Positions 11,776-23,384 are shown, counted from the first letter of the stretch. The stretch: 64,000 nt of DNA from Margaritifera margaritifera (GCA_029931535.1 JAQPZY010001498.1:1264501-1328500), one strand, 5' to 3'. Numbers and translations are program-made. Notes: generated by a model from the letters alone, not told the origin.

Positions 11776-12750
11776 TTATTGCACTGGAGTATAACAAAAG
11801 TCCCTCAACGAAACTAATGCTCTACTGGCCGAAAAGAATTTCCAAGAATCCCAGATAAGACCTTTTTTTATTAACTGAGTATTGAAACCATTTTTGATAT
11901 TCTTGAGAAACTCCAACATAATAAATTTGATAACAAAAATATTTTCTAACATGTATGTTTGAGTTAACATGTTCGCAAGGTACATGTCTGATTGGCACAA
12001 TTTTCAATTAGGACCAACTTAAGATGTCATAAGAAGTCTTCGAGAGAAAACCCATGCCACAAGACTATCCATTCTGGAGGGAGAAGTTCCTGTAAAAAGA
12101 TTTCAAGATGGCCACCATAGCAACCATATTGGATCTCAGATTGACAATTTTTCATTTAGGACCAACTAGACATTATAAGAAGTCTTTTAGTGAAAAACCA
12201 CATGTTGTTACAGCCATCCATTTAGGAAAAGAAGCCACAATAAGATTGTCAGGAAGGCCACCATGCTGGCCATATTACATATCAGATCAACATTATTTTC
12301 ATTTAGAACCAACCAGAAACAATAAGTCTTGTGGTGAAAACCCAGCATAGCTATGGTCATCCATTTAAAAGAAGTAGCAATAACAAGATTTGGTGGTCAT
12401 ATGACAAATGTCAGATCAGCACAATTTTCATTTAGTACCAAGTAGACATCATAAATCTTTAAATGAAAACCCCATGTCAATACAACTATCCATTCAGGAG
12501 GAGTAGCAATAACAAGATATGTTCATGGTCGCCATATTGGATATCAGATCAGCAGCATTTTCATTTAGGACCAACTAGACATTACATTAAGTCTTTTAAT
12601 GAAAAGCTGTGTTGATACATCCATCAGTTCATGATGAGTATTGATAACAAGATTTTCAAGATGGCCACACTGGTGGCCATATTGGATGTCCAAAGGCATG
12701 TCCTATGAGCATAATTTTCATTTAGAACCAATAAGACACATTGTTGCACC
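11776..12750 (+). mobile_element. Family A satellite-cored element, copy 1
   Basis: The head AGTCCCTCAACG..AATGCTCTACTGGCC..AAGAATTTCCAAGAATCC is shared with copies at 25075, 27210 and 58770. It is followed by ~145-bp units with AACAAGATTTTCAAGATGG, CATATTGGAT, CATTTTCATTTAGGACCAAC, ATAAGAAGTCTTTTAGTGAA and CCATCCATTCAGGA. The tail seen in other copies is missing here. Occasional ORFs across the units (on either strand) come from the repeat and are not genes. Confidence 0.65.
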
Positions 12751-13740
12751 TTGAATGAGCGGTCAAGTGGACATCTGATGTATGGTCCTCTGTACCCCTA
12801 TAATGATTAAGATTAAAGCTGCAACATTTATCAGAAATTTTCTAAATGTGTACATGGTTTACAGTAACCAATATGATACCATTTAATCAAAACGATTAGA
12901 AACTAAACCTTTTCCCCATCTATTCATTAGCTTCACTGAATAACTGACAGCTATGATAAAGTGCATGCTGTACCTCACTCAACTTACAATTGTCTCATTT
13001 GTTGTATGTACTTTTACTTCTTATTATGACAGAATTCAGTTTGTAACTCACGTCTTTGTTGAATATATTTTACAGTTTCAGCAAAACACCACTAGGACTG
13101 TCATGATATTGTTTCCTACTGTTCCGTACATGATGAAAAATTTTATAATGGAACCAGACCTACTGCCTGGATATGCACTTGAGATGCTTTTGAAGGATCT
13201 ACAATGACTAAAAAACTATGCAGTGGCTTACAAACTTGAAACAGTATTTCTTTACAATAAAATGTTACTAAATCAGAGGTTCTGCTAACAAGCATGTTGT
13301 TCAAAGACAAATACTGTAATTTAAAGAAATTTGTAGGAGTATTATCAGTAAATCAATGTGATGTGTAATGTTGTGTAAAGTGTGCTATAACCACTCTCAT
13401 GAACTCTGCTTTTTTTTTTTGCTATGCCATATTCGATGTGAAAATCACAGATACAAACTTCAAGAAAAGAATCAACAGAAAACTCCTACTAAACAATCCT
13501 CTTAAGCAGAGATGTGTAAATATATAATTTAATTGAGACTGGTAGTATGTGTGTCATTGACAGCCACATGTATGTTCATTTACACATTTACCAATTTTGT
13601 AACTGTTTACAGGCAGTAAACTAAACTAAGCCATTTACGCATGTAAATGTTGAAGCCTTGATCAAGATATGGGGATTTGTTAATTTTGGCAGAACAATGG
13701 CAGTTTGGGGTGGGAAAATGTCTCCTGGGCTTGCTCAAGG
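12751..13740. other. Intronic spacer, nothing recognised
   Basis: AT-rich sequence between two family A arrays. A plus-strand ORF of 84 codons near 12953 shows no recognisable motif and I do not call it a gene. Confidence 0.4.
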
Positions 13741-14520
13741 TGCAACACTAACGACATCGCAAGTCTTTTAGTAAAGATACCATGTCAATATGACCATCCA
13801 TTCAGCATGAGTACATGTATATATAACAAGATTTTTTTTTAGGAGCAACTAAAGATGATAAGCCTTTTAGTGAAGAGCTGATATGCATGATGGTCAACGT
13901 GGTGGCCATATTGGATGTCAGATCAGCATAATTTTCACTTAGGACCAACCAGACATCATAAGAAGTCTTTTAGTGAAAACCACAGGTAGGTATGACCATC
14001 TGATCAGGTGGAGTAGTTATAATAAGATTTTCAAGATGGTCACTGTGGTGACCATATTTGATGCAAGATCAGCACCTTTTTCATTTAGGACCAACTAGAG
14101 ATCATAATTAGTGAACATCCCATGGCAATTTGACCATTCATTCTGGAGAAGTAGCAATATGATTTTCAAGATGGCCACACTGTGGTGCCCATATTTGGAT
14201 GTCACAACAGCACCATTTTCATTTATGACCAACTGACATGATATGGAGTCTTTCATTGAAAACCCCAAGTTGATATGACTATCCGTTCAGGAGTAGTAGT
14301 GATAACAAGAGTTCAATAGGGCTACCATGGTGGCCAAATTGGATGGCCAAAGGTTACCATTTTCATTTAGATGTGTTTGTAATATTTAATGGCAATCCTC
14401 CCGATAGTTTAGGAGGAGTAGCGATAACACACTTGTGCTAACAGACACTGCAAGGATGGACAATGGACATATGAAAAGCTATCAGATAAGCTCTCCTGAT
14501 CGATGACCAGAATACATTAA
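13741..14520 (+). mobile_element. Family A satellite-cored element, copy 2
   Basis: There are about five ~145-bp family A units. The unique tail follows (AATGGCAATCCTCC, AACACACTTGTGCTAACAGA) and ends in a remnant hairpin, CTGATCGATGACCAG at about 14497. The head is missing, and the terminal CTAA present in copy 5 is lost. Confidence 0.65.
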
Positions 14521-14939
14521 AAAAAATTATTAATAAATAAATAAATAATGAAAAATTTCATAAATTAATTTACACTTGGTACATTAGAGTTATAATTCTA
14601 ATGTACACAAAGATTCAGTAGAAAGTTATTTAATAGCTCCAAATATTATACAAGTTTCCTTTTTATATAATTTGTCCTCAAAATGAAGTTAGTCTTATAT
14701 TTTCTTTAATAAAAATTACACCAAAGAATACCAATGCCACCATTAATTTTAAAGTCAGGATTCCAATATGTAGTTTTTGGGGGGAGTAAAACTAATTTTA
14801 ATTATGTAATACTTACCTGTCACTATTGCTAAGCTTTCTCTTTCTGTAATGGAAAAACCTTGTCCATACTAGATGCACCATCCTCCTGTTTTAGAAATTC
14901 CTATAACATGTGCACCGACCCAGTCTGACCTATGTCATT

Positions 14940-15165
14940 GGCCCATGTGTAATCACCATCATCAAGCCTGAGGGCTCCTTCTGGAGCATTGGGCTTCTCC
15001 ATCACACTCTATTTTGTGTCACCTTCTTTACCTCTCCCCAGGTGGTTCCTGCCATCTTTATCTCTTTCTCAGTGGAGTGTTTCAATGTTTTCTTTGGCCT
15101 GCCCACTCTCCTCTTGCCTTGAGGGTTCCACTCTAAGACTTGACAAGGGGTGTTGTCTACTGGAT
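14940..15165 (-). pseudogene. LINE reverse-transcriptase C-terminal tail fragment
   Basis: Read on the minus strand, this gives QVLEWNPQGKRRVGRPKKT and then TTWGEVKKVTQNRV before a stop, followed by WRSPMLQ. The [LW]xWxPxGKRxxGRPxxT..WGexkkxaqnR.xWR pattern is the extreme C-terminus common to many animal non-LTR retrotransposon polyproteins. Only this tail remains, with an in-frame stop. It directly abuts the truncated 3' end of the DIRS-like element, so it is either a separate insertion or the product of a rearrangement. Confidence 0.75.
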
Positions 15166-15208
15166 TCCTCTGTGTGCGCTATCCAAGTCGACTGCCCAGG
15201 CCCTCTGG

Positions 15209-15735
15209 TCAAGGACTGGGAAAACGTAAAAGGGGAGCTTGCTGTTTAGCCTCATCACAAAGAAGTCCACCAGGGGTGTCCCCAAAAGTTTGAACTGGGA
15301 ATCTGCAGCCATGGAATGGTGCAGAGACCATTCTCATTCCGTGAGGACTATCTTGCTTCTCCTTGGACAGACTGTCTGCCAGAATGTTCTTCTTGCCAGC
15401 AATTTGATGAACTCGGAGGTTGCCCAGCAAAAGAAGTTTCAAACCTCAATGCAAGGAGAAGGATCATGTGTGCCTCCTTGTTGCCTCAGCTACGTTACTA
15501 CCAACGTGTCGTCAGAAGAGACCATCACACAACTCCTTACTTGGTTGACACACACCTGTAGGACTAACAAGACTGCTCTCATCTCCAAATTGTCTATATA
15601 TCGGGTAGTTCTTCCAGGGACCATGAACCCTGAAGAACTAGTTCTTTTGGCTCCAAGTGAGCATCCCACTCCAAATCTGACGCATTCATGAACAGTTAGG
15701 AGTGGGGTTCGGGGTCTTGTTACTGGGGACTCCAT
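15209..15735 (-). pseudogene. DIRS-like RNase H, inactive
   Basis: The domain is spread over more than one frame. Segments in order are LFMNASDLEWDAHLEPKE (15640-15690), then NLEMRAVLLVLQVC and VSSDDTLVV (the LE..A and SDN core of RNase H), then HQIAGKKNILADSLSKEKQD near 15380-15440. The first catalytic Asp, in a TDAS-type motif, reads Asn here (MNAS). Together with the frameshifts this indicates an inactive copy. Confidence 0.75.
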
Positions 15736-15752
15736 TCAGAACACAGTCCCGA

Positions 15753-16520
15753 TTAGCCCACCAACTTAAGTGGTGGTGAAATTCTGATCCTAGAGAAATC
15801 TGAGCTGACAGGGGATCCCACCCGAAGGAGAAACTGGAGGGGGTGCAAATGCAGTCTTCCCAGTACAACCAGGTCCACTGCAGAGTTCAAGGTCCCCAAG
15901 AGGGATAGATATAAGCAAGTCGATAATGAAGTCTTGGCTTGCAGTGCCTCCAAAAGGGACAGGAGTCTGTCTGTTCTGTCTACAGGGACATGAACTATTC
16001 CCCTGTTGGTGAGGAAATTCATCCCCATGTATACAAAATCCTGAGATGGGGGACTAGCTCTGATTTCACTAGGTTTTGAATGAGTCACTATGGACCAGCA
16101 GCAGGACACATCTTGTTTGAGGGTCTCTAAGAATCCATTATGAATCAACCAGTTGTCAAAATACTGGAGGATAGGGATCCCCAGTGACCTCAGGTGAGCA
16201 GCTACTACTTCCATTACTCTGGTGAAAGCTCTGGGTGTGGAGACTAGACTGAATGGAAGAAAACAAAATTGGAAAACTTCCCGGGTAATGCAAAACTGGA
16301 GGTACTTTCTATGAGAAGGAAAAGTTGAAATGTGAAGGTACGCATCCTGCAGGTCGATGGAGACTTCCCAGTTGTCGGGCCTTATGGTGTTCTTGACTGA
16401 AGCTGTAATCTCCATCTTGAATGGTTCATCCTCATGAAACTTGTTTAAGGTGGAAAGATCAATAATCAGCCAAAACTTTCCACCTTTCTGGATACCAGGA
16501 AAATCCGGGAGTACAAAGTC
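15753..16520 (-). pseudogene. DIRS-like reverse transcriptase, inactive
   Basis: An open stretch from 16415 to 15753 (220 residues) begins inside the domain. The preceding sequence in the same style (LIIDLSTLNKFHEDEPFKME) extends it to about 16510. Motifs include DLQDAYLHI with HRKYLQF, FQFCFLPFSLVSTPRAFTRV, and the catalytic YxDD box, which reads YFDN (ILQYFDNWLI), so a catalytic Asp is lost. FVYMGMNFLTNRG matches the following thumb-connection region. It is non-functional by inspection. Confidence 0.85.
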
Positions 16521-16746
16521 GCAGACTGGGTGTTTAACACCCTCTCTACTGCGCCCTTCTGTAGACTTCTTCCCTTAACCACACATTTTACAGGTGAAAA
16601 AGCACAGGAGACTTTGTCAGTGGAGGATGTCCCTGGAATTGAAGCCGGTATCCTTCCTTATTATAGAGAGGACCCACCAACCACCGTTCATTATGCTGAA
16701 CCAGTCCTCTGGAAGAGGGATGCATGGCAGGATAGGGAGTGAGTCC

Positions 16747-17766
16747 CTAGGGAAAGGGAGAGGGGCCTTTCCCGTGACCTTGTCTAGCAACAGACAGGCA
16801 AAAGGGAGGCTTAAATTGGGATTGCTTCCTGGTCTGGGACTGCATTCCTTTAATAAACGTTGCTGAACTCACTTCCTGGATGGTTTTTGACGGGCCAGGA
16901 GCAGATGTGAGGGACCGGTGTTGTTGGTCCTTCTGGTCCTGAGATGCCACAGAGGGAATGAGACCTGCAAAGATGGTCTCTGCCTCCAAGGGAGCAACCC
17001 TAAGAAGGTTGTTACTGTGATCCAGTAAGACTTTATTAGTGTCTAGGGCAATATCACTGTGGAGGTGGGGCACTAGTCCACTGACAGCGCCATGCACATT
17101 GATAAGACATGCCTTGAGGTATTGGCAACCGCCTCCAGCAAGCACAGTAGCATCGCTGGAGATGGACATTCCTGCTTCAGAAGACTGAAGGAAGCTACCA
17201 AAATAGATTGGCATGTGAGCCTATGATGACAGGCAATTTAGCCTCAAGTTGCCATGCCTCCGGCATCGTGACTGGAAGGCGACCCCAGGTCCCCATGGAA
17301 ATTCCCACTTGTGATGCCCCAGCATCCAAGGGGAGATGTTTAAGGGGAAAGGCAGAGGAGTGTACTCTGTAGCTAGCTGCAGAGACCAGATGTTTCAGCA
17401 TAGAGGGGAGAATGGAGCACCCCTTACGCTTCCTAGCAAACTCCTGGCCCTTACAAATATTTTGAGAGAACTTCCTAACCATAGCTGAAAGGGGGAGCAA
17501 AAGGAGATCTGGGTGTGAGGTTGTCCGAGTCTCTCCAAACTGGACAGAATTTTCTTGTCCTCTGAGCTCGAGGGCTGGGGACACAAATCCCGGGGAAGAA
17601 GGTGGCAAACTTCGTTTACCACCTTATCAAGTGACCAGATCTCTTCATCCTCTGCCACCTGAGCCAACAGGTGGGAGGAGACAGGAGATCTGAAGGGAGG
17701 AGGCACTGTCTCAGCATGTTGTTCAGCGAACTTAGTAGAATCCACTAAGACTGACAAGACATCCAA
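16747..17766 (-). pseudogene. DIRS-like gag region, frameshifted
   Basis: Three overlapping open segments (17395-17766, 17195-17608, 16747-17214) together read like the capsid-like first ORF of DIRS elements: AEDEEIWSLDKVVNEV, then LSAMVRKFSQNIC..RKRKGCSILPSMLKHLV..YRVHSSAFPLKHLPLDAGASQ, then an Ala/Leu-rich helical part and a basic Pro-rich end. The frame shifts between segments show decay. I recognise it by organisation and position upstream of the RT, not by an enzymatic motif. Confidence 0.6.
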
Positions 17767-18603
17767 GTCCTGCTCTCACCCCATGGGAGGCAGGACTTTG
17801 TGACTCCATATCTCTCTGTTGGGAAGGAGGCCTGGGGTTAGGGGTATCTTCATGTCATAACTCCTCACACAGAGCTATGGGACTACCCCCTCCTCATCCT
17901 TCCTCTTTGACATCCCATAAGCAGGTGATGTGGGTCCACAACTCACAACATTGGCACTGCTATGAGGTGAAGGCCTGAGTGTCCATGGCACCATGAATGG
18001 GAAGAACAATTCACTTCCTTGAAATGGATGCCCCCATATCCTGTAAGGATTAAGTGGGATCACAGGGAAGGTGGGATGCAAGACAATCTCTTTCCCTAGT
18101 CTGGCATGGGTACGCAGACACCCAGTGCCCAATGGGTTTGATCAGTAGCATGGAAAAAGGGGGTCTCGACCCAATCCCTATCCCCATAACAAAGGGACTC
18201 TAATGACCGGTGCACGGTGCCTGATGTCTGGTGATCAGTTCCCAGTTCCCAGTAACCAGTTAATGGTGCATGATGCCCTATTGCCCAATGCCTGGTGACT
18301 GACCACTGACCGGTCACTGGTTGATGACTGCTCACCAGTCAATGACAGGTCAGGTGACTCTGATCTGATAGAGGAGCCATCCTTAGAACTTATAGAGCAA
18401 GATTGCTGCTCTCCCCATCCAGGGTGGCTCAATCTGCTTGTTGACAGATTCTATCACTGGGCTAAGGGCTTGGAGAGGTTGCTGCTCCTATTTCATAGGG
18501 AGGGGGAGGGTGCGACACACTCTTTGCCAGAGTATTTCCTCCCTGGAGGGACCCTGGACTGAACCCTCACTGGTATAGATTGAATCGGATCAACTGTCAG
18601 GGG

Positions 18604-18890
18604 TCCGAGGGCCTTATAATTCTCTGAAGGGAATGATCCATTATCCTCCTGGAATCTAGGAGTGCTCTTCTCCAATGAAGAGCTCTTCTTTTTCTAGGCC
18701 CCTAAGGGCCAACAGAAGGATCCCATATCCTCCTGGGATCAAGGAGTACTCTTCTCCAATGAAGAGCTCTTCTTTTTCTAGGCCCCTAAGGGCCAACAGA
18801 AGGATCCCATATCCTCCTGGGATCAAGGAGTACTCTTCTCTAATGAGGATTTTATTCTTCTGGGCCCACGCTTAAAGGCCCAAAGAAGAA
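18604..18890. repeat. 84-bp tandem repeat at the 5' side of the DIRS-like element
   Basis: The unit contains CTCTTCTCCAATGAAGAGCT and TCCTCCTGGGATCAAGGAGT, both self-complementary. It repeats at exactly 84 bp (TCCAAT at 18671 and 18755, TCTAAT at 18839), with a diverged copy before them at about 18604. It sits where the upstream terminal region of the minus-strand retroelement would be. Promoter or terminal function is inference. Confidence 0.8.
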
Positions 18891-19785
18891 TCCCAATTTA
18901 TACATGGTATTTTGCTTTAAAATAATTCAGAAACGATTCGAGTGTTGCAACTGATTTTCGAAAACTTTAGTTTTTTCAGCTTCTGTTCCTGCTGGATACC
19001 CAGTTTAGTTCGTGTCCATTGTTATGTACTCGTTAGATTTCAAATTAAATAACACTTTTTGCTATTCAATCAAGGATGATTTCATAACAGTACCATATAT
19101 GAAATGCCATAAAATAATGCACAATAAATGTGATAACATATAAATAACAAATGTTTCAGGCACTTTAATATATCAATCCTAGCAACTGTTATATCACACT
19201 TGCATCCATATAGTTAAGAATTTTAAATGTGGAAAAGGTTTTATAAATAATTCTTCACAAAATAAATTTATAAACTTAAGACATGCATATTACAAGAAAT
19301 ATGTTCCTACTGGAACAAATTCAATATTAGAAAAAAAATGGTCAATTACTGGCAAACAAATATATATAATTGTGTAAAGAAATTTGGATCCTTAATTACC
19401 ACCATGCATATAGTTTATGCTAGATTGCAAATTGTATATTTTCTCTATCAATATTTCTATTTTATACTTTATCTTCAGTTATGAATTACAAATTATTCAT
19501 TTTAATCTACAAGGTCCATTATTTTGCTAAGTTTTGAAATTGTTCTACTAAAATGTACACTTCTTGTATTCTACAATTATTTTTTCTTTACTGGTTTTCA
19601 TAATTTTTGCATGAGGAAGAACTCTGTAAACTTAAACCTCTGATTCTCAATAGTCAATATCATGGGTTACTTCCCTTGCTCAGTTTTAATCTGGAGAAAG
19701 AGAACAGGTATTTTTTAAAAAAAACAACATTTGTTTAAGTTGAATACAATTTGAAAACTATTTCTAACTGTGCATAATAAAACTC
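18891..19785. other. Intronic AT-rich sequence, nothing recognised
   Basis: Strongly AT-rich sequence of intron 2. No coding potential, RNA gene or clear repeat was seen. Confidence 0.4.
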
Positions 19786-20380
19786 ATTGGACATCTTGAT
19801 GATGTAAGTCTATTTACTAAGTTTTACTCAAAAACAGGTTAACAACACAGTCTCAATAGTGGTAAAGAGTTCAGCCAATCGATGCATGATCACCTCATTA
19901 TATGACTGGATTTTGCTCATTATCAAACTCAGGTGAGATCTTAATCATATAAGCCTATATCCCAAGTTTTATCAAAAACTGATCAGAAATATGACCTCCA
20001 GATTTGTAACAAACTCAGCCAATCAGATGCAAGATGACTTCATTAATATGTAAGGATCTCGCTCAATATCGAACTCATCCAACAGCTTGTCGATATAATC
20101 CCATATTCCAAGTTTAATCAAAATCTGATCAGAAATACTGCCTCCAGATTTGTAACAAGACCAGCCAATCAAATGAAAGATCACCCCATTAGTATGATAG
20201 ATCTCGCTCATATTTGAACTTGTCTGAGATATTGAAGATATAAGCCTATATGCCAAGTTTAATCAAAATTGAATCAAACACATGACCTCCAGAGCGGTAA
20301 TGAGCAAATGTTGATGGACAAACCAATGAAACATGCCATACTGTAAACTCACTAAGAGTTACAACCAGTTGAGCTAAAAA
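19786..20380 (+). mobile_element. Family B satellite-cored element, copy 2
   Basis: There are about four diverged units (CTCATTAATATG..CTCGCTCA..ATATAAGCC..CAAGTTTAATCAAAA..TCAGAAATA) followed by a tail ending TTGAGCTAAAAATG. The CTAA terminus lies at 20374-20377. The tail resembles that at 6060-6112, including the GCCATAC segment. Confidence 0.6.
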
Positions 20381-20677
20381 TGTTATTATGGTGATCCTGT
20401 AGATCAGCGACAAAAAAGTCCTAATTTCAAGCTCTGTAATGGGAATACTACTTGTATTAGAAGCCACACTGAGAATCTTTACTTAAGGATGACTTATACC
20501 ACCTGTGAATGACTATAAGATTTGAAGTATTGTCAGTGATCAATAATGGGATTATAACTTAACCAGATATTTTCGGCTTATGAGTACAAAACCCAGCTGT
20601 TTATTTGGACTTCCTTAGGTTCTAATTTTGAAACATTTGAAACAATGAGGACTGACTGAAAATCACACAAGGCTTAC

Positions 20678-20946
20678 CACATAAGTCTGTGGATGCTGTG
20701 AATAGTAGCCCTGCTGTGGATGCTGGCCACCCTGTGGAGGTGGATAATATCCACCCTGTGGAGGTGGATAATATCCACCCTGTGGAGGTGGATAATATCC
20801 ACCCTGAGGAGGTGGATATTGGCCTGCTTGCTGGGATGGAGATTGTCCTGTCTGGGGATGACCAGAACCACCCTGCTCAGAGCCATAACCTGCCATGGTC
20901 TGACTATAGTCTGGTGGTGCAGATGGATCCAGCCCAGTTTGCAAAC
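20678..20946 (-). CDS. Dispanin/CD225 family protein, exon 2 (Pro/Tyr/Gln-rich N-terminus)
   Basis: This 269-nt exon is bounded by a CTTTTCTAG acceptor and a GTG|GTAAGC donor. It enters in phase 1 (first codon completed by one base from exon 1) and leaves in phase 0. It encodes residues 8-96: an acidic SAPPDYSQ segment with a PPxY motif (residues 17-20), a Gly/Ser/Gln stretch, and four PPPQGGYY-type octapeptides, three perfect, encoded by a 24-bp tandem repeat at 20727-20822. PPxY motifs in this family bind WW-domain ubiquitin ligases. That function is inferred here. The open frame runs on upstream to 21007, but the acceptor and the phase match argue those codons are intronic. Confidence 0.9.
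20727..20822. repeat. 24-bp coding minisatellite
   Basis: Three perfect and one partial 24-bp units, each encoding PPPQGGYY on the minus strand. The period is a multiple of three, so copy-number change keeps the frame. A length polymorphism in the protein is expected but not shown. Confidence 0.9.
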
Positions 20947-20949
20947 CTA

Positions 20950-21908
20950 GAAAAGAAAGTGGAACACTATTTTCATTGATAATAAGCCCAATGTGCTCCA
21001 ACTTCAAATTTAGCTCTTATCAAATAAAAGGGTTCAGCTTTATTACTGGATATAGCTCTGAGAAACAGGAAATTTTTAGAGGAGAATACAGTGAGAGGAT
21101 CACACAAAGCAAAAACAAAAGAGGTACAGTAAATTTGCATTTTCTGTTTGTCCCCATTATGGAAAACCCTGAACTTTTAGAAATGTATGAAAATCTACTT
21201 GGGTCTCCCCATTTTTGGAAAAGTGCTATAAACATACATGTAGCATTAGGACACCTAAGAACACCCTGCAGGAGACAACTTATTTAGCCCAGATAACTAA
21301 AAATCATTGTTGGGCAAGTGAAACTTAATGTGAGTAGCCCTATTTTTTCATAGATATAAAAATTAAATTGAATTTTGAGACCATTTTCTCCACATTATTC
21401 TTGATGAGCCAGCAGATCAAAAATGGCATTGCTCCCCCCTGCCCTGAAAATTAGATACAAGTATAGAAAATTAATTTAAAACAACAGCAACTGAAATAGC
21501 TCATGATCACAAATCAGCACACTTAATTTTTACCTCATATTCCAAAACCCCATCCCCCCCACCCCCAGACAGTGACATGAAGTCATAATGCAAAATCTGT
21601 CTTTTATATGATGCTTACCTGCTATGACTTAATATATTAAGTTTGGTCACAAAATAAATGTCATAGTAATCACAATTTGTGTACATTTGACCTTTGATAC
21701 TCACCTTGCAGGGACAAAAGGGGTGGGTTGACACCCCTCTTGGAAATGGTTACTACAGGGGCAATACAACTACCAAGTTTTATGAAATGTCTTCAAGATG
21801 GATGGATTGATGAATTTATTGCACTATCCCCAATTCTTTTTTTTTTTAAAAGCATGGGAGTAATTAGTATTTTTACAAAGTTTGTTTTAATGAAGGAAAT
21901 TCACAACA
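20950..21908. other. Intron 1 sequence, nothing recognised
   Basis: AT-rich sequence with a short C-tract near 21550. ORFs of 103 codons or fewer here have no recognisable motif. No transposon ends were found before the hAT MITE. Confidence 0.4.
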
Positions 21909-21916
21909 GTGTATAC

Positions 21917-22173
21917 TAGGGGTGAAACGATTCATCGATATATCGATATATCGATACTTTTGCAATATCGATACACATATTGATACAAGAGGTGAAGAAT
22001 CGATACAAAACGATATCTACCCTATATAAGTACTTTAATCTTCAGCAGTCATGAATAATTATTAGTCGCTTGCCTTCGTATTCTTTAAACTGATAATCGA
22101 CAATGTATCGTATCGTAGGCTGTGTATCGTGAATCATATCGATACACAGCACAGGTGTATCGTTTCACCCCTA
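21917..22173. mobile_element. hAT MITE with perfect 8-bp target duplication
   Basis: This 257-bp element has terminal inverted repeats TAGGGGTGAAACGAT / ATCGTTTCACCCCTA. It is flanked on both sides by GTGTATAC (21909-21916 and 22174-22181). The interior is rich in ATCGATA words and has no ORF. The perfect duplication suggests a fairly young insertion. Confidence 0.92.
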
Positions 22174-22329
22174 GTGTATACCATAATTCTCCAATGATAA
22201 AATTAGTCCCTGCTTGACGATAGCTCAACCATACCTACAGTGTACCAGTATACAAAATTTTGGTACATTTTACTAACTTAAGATTTTTATCATGATTAGC
22301 CTACATCCAAATTACTCAACAGTTTTTGT

Positions 22330-22515
22330 TGTTTGTTTTTGTTAGTTTTAACAGCACTTTTAACACATTATTGGCTATATTATGCCAAGGATATGGGAGA
22401 TTAATGCCTTTCCCAAGGTCACACCAAGGCAGCCAACCCAGGCAGGCCTGGGCAGGCATTGAATCCAGAACCCTTGGATTACGAGTTTGATACTCCACTA
22501 GACAGGCACTAGGGA
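22330..22515 (-). mobile_element. tRNA-derived SINE, minus strand
   Basis: On the minus strand, GGAGTATCAAACTCGTAATC is followed by GGTTCTGGATTCAATGCC (B-box-like), then a conserved body CTTGGGAAAGGCATTAATCT as in many tRNA-derived SINEs. The copy is degraded. Confidence 0.6.
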
Positions 22516-22681
22516 CTTATCATAGTAGAAGCAGTACTGGAAGTTTTAGATTAAAAGATAGTAAAGAAAGAAAAAGTACAAGTTAGAAGCCTTAGAATAA
22601 TTATATAACGTAATAAAAAAATAACCAATTAAATACTTGACAAAAGAGTTAGACTGGCCCAGTGGGATACAGGGAGATTTC

Positions 22682-22700
22682 CCGGGGGGGGGGGGGGGGG
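22682..22700. repeat. Poly-G tract
   Basis: A run of about 18 G follows CCC. Simple sequence; the length is likely unstable. Confidence 0.9.
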
Positions 22701-22819
22701 CTATTCTACTTACTTTTATGGACGTAAACCTGTTTGCTACAGTAGTTTTTACAGTCCATTTGAGACCTATGATGATTGTATATACTCACTTATAAGTCGA
22801 GTCCAACTATAAGCAACAC

Positions 22820-22957
22820 AGACCCTGATCTGCCATTGCATAATATGCTGGCAGATCAGGGTCTATCTTGTATGTTCTACTGATTACTCCTGACAAACTG
22901 CAGAGACCCAGATCTGCTGGTGCATTATGTGATGGTAGATCTGGATCTGTGCAGTTT
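22820..22957. repeat. Twin hairpins
   Basis: Hairpin 1 has perfect 15-bp arms AGACCCTGATCTGCC (22820-22834) and GGCAGATCAGGGTCT (22850-22864) with a 15-nt loop. Hairpin 2 (about 22900-22957) has imperfect arms, CTGCAGAGACCCAGATCTGC and AGATCTGGATCTGTGCAG. The two share arm and loop words (GATCTG.. TGCATTAT / TGCATAAT), so one probably derives from the other. No ORF or recognised element. Confidence 0.8.
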
Positions 22958-23384
22958 GCAGTTGGGCTCAACAATTCTCATAGTAATTGTTGTTGACATA
23001 TATAACTAGCAAAGTTCTGGATTTTCCCATCATTTAATGAAGAAGTTCTTTTGTTAGCTATCACTAGGGATTAAAGAATAATACTATAATACCCAGGTGA
23101 ATTATATTTTGCTTAGGTAGCAGGAGATAGTTTCGTAAATTGGCCCGTTAACATTAATGATTTAAAGCTATCATGTGATTTTTTCAGCTATTATTGTTTA
23201 AGAAATAAAGATATGGATATATTTGTGAATTAGGTGCTAAAAAAAATGGCCTTTGTACATGACAAATGTATGTGTGAATTTAGGGCTGGAGTGCATAAAC
23301 TTTTTTTGCTACAGTACAGCTCATGTGATTTTTCGGAACCCCACGCTTTGCGGTGGGGTGGAGAGGATTAAGAAAAAAAACCTC

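Larger units (their letters stand above)
15170..18600 (-). mobile_element. DIRS-like retroelement, degenerate and 3'-truncated
   Basis: The minus strand carries a gag-like region (about 16750-17770), a reverse transcriptase (about 15870-16520) and an RNase H (about 15210-15735). The order and the motif style (LSTLNKF, SIDLQDAYLHI, HRKYLQF, LADSLSK) are those of animal DIRS-type elements. The coding path is broken by frameshifts and stops. No tyrosine recombinase is visible: the sequence ends after QRAWAVDL-like residues at about 15190 and passes into a LINE tail. It lies within intron 2 of the dispanin-like gene. Confidence 0.75.

Noticed and set aside
15239..15691. 150-codon plus-strand ORF
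   Set aside because: Antisense shadow of the DIRS-like RNase H, whose motifs are on the minus strand.
20947..21007. Upstream start at 21007 for the Pro-rich dispanin exon
   Set aside because: A good CTTTTCTAG acceptor at 20947 and a phase-matched first exon make these codons more likely intronic; the peptide before it is not family-like.
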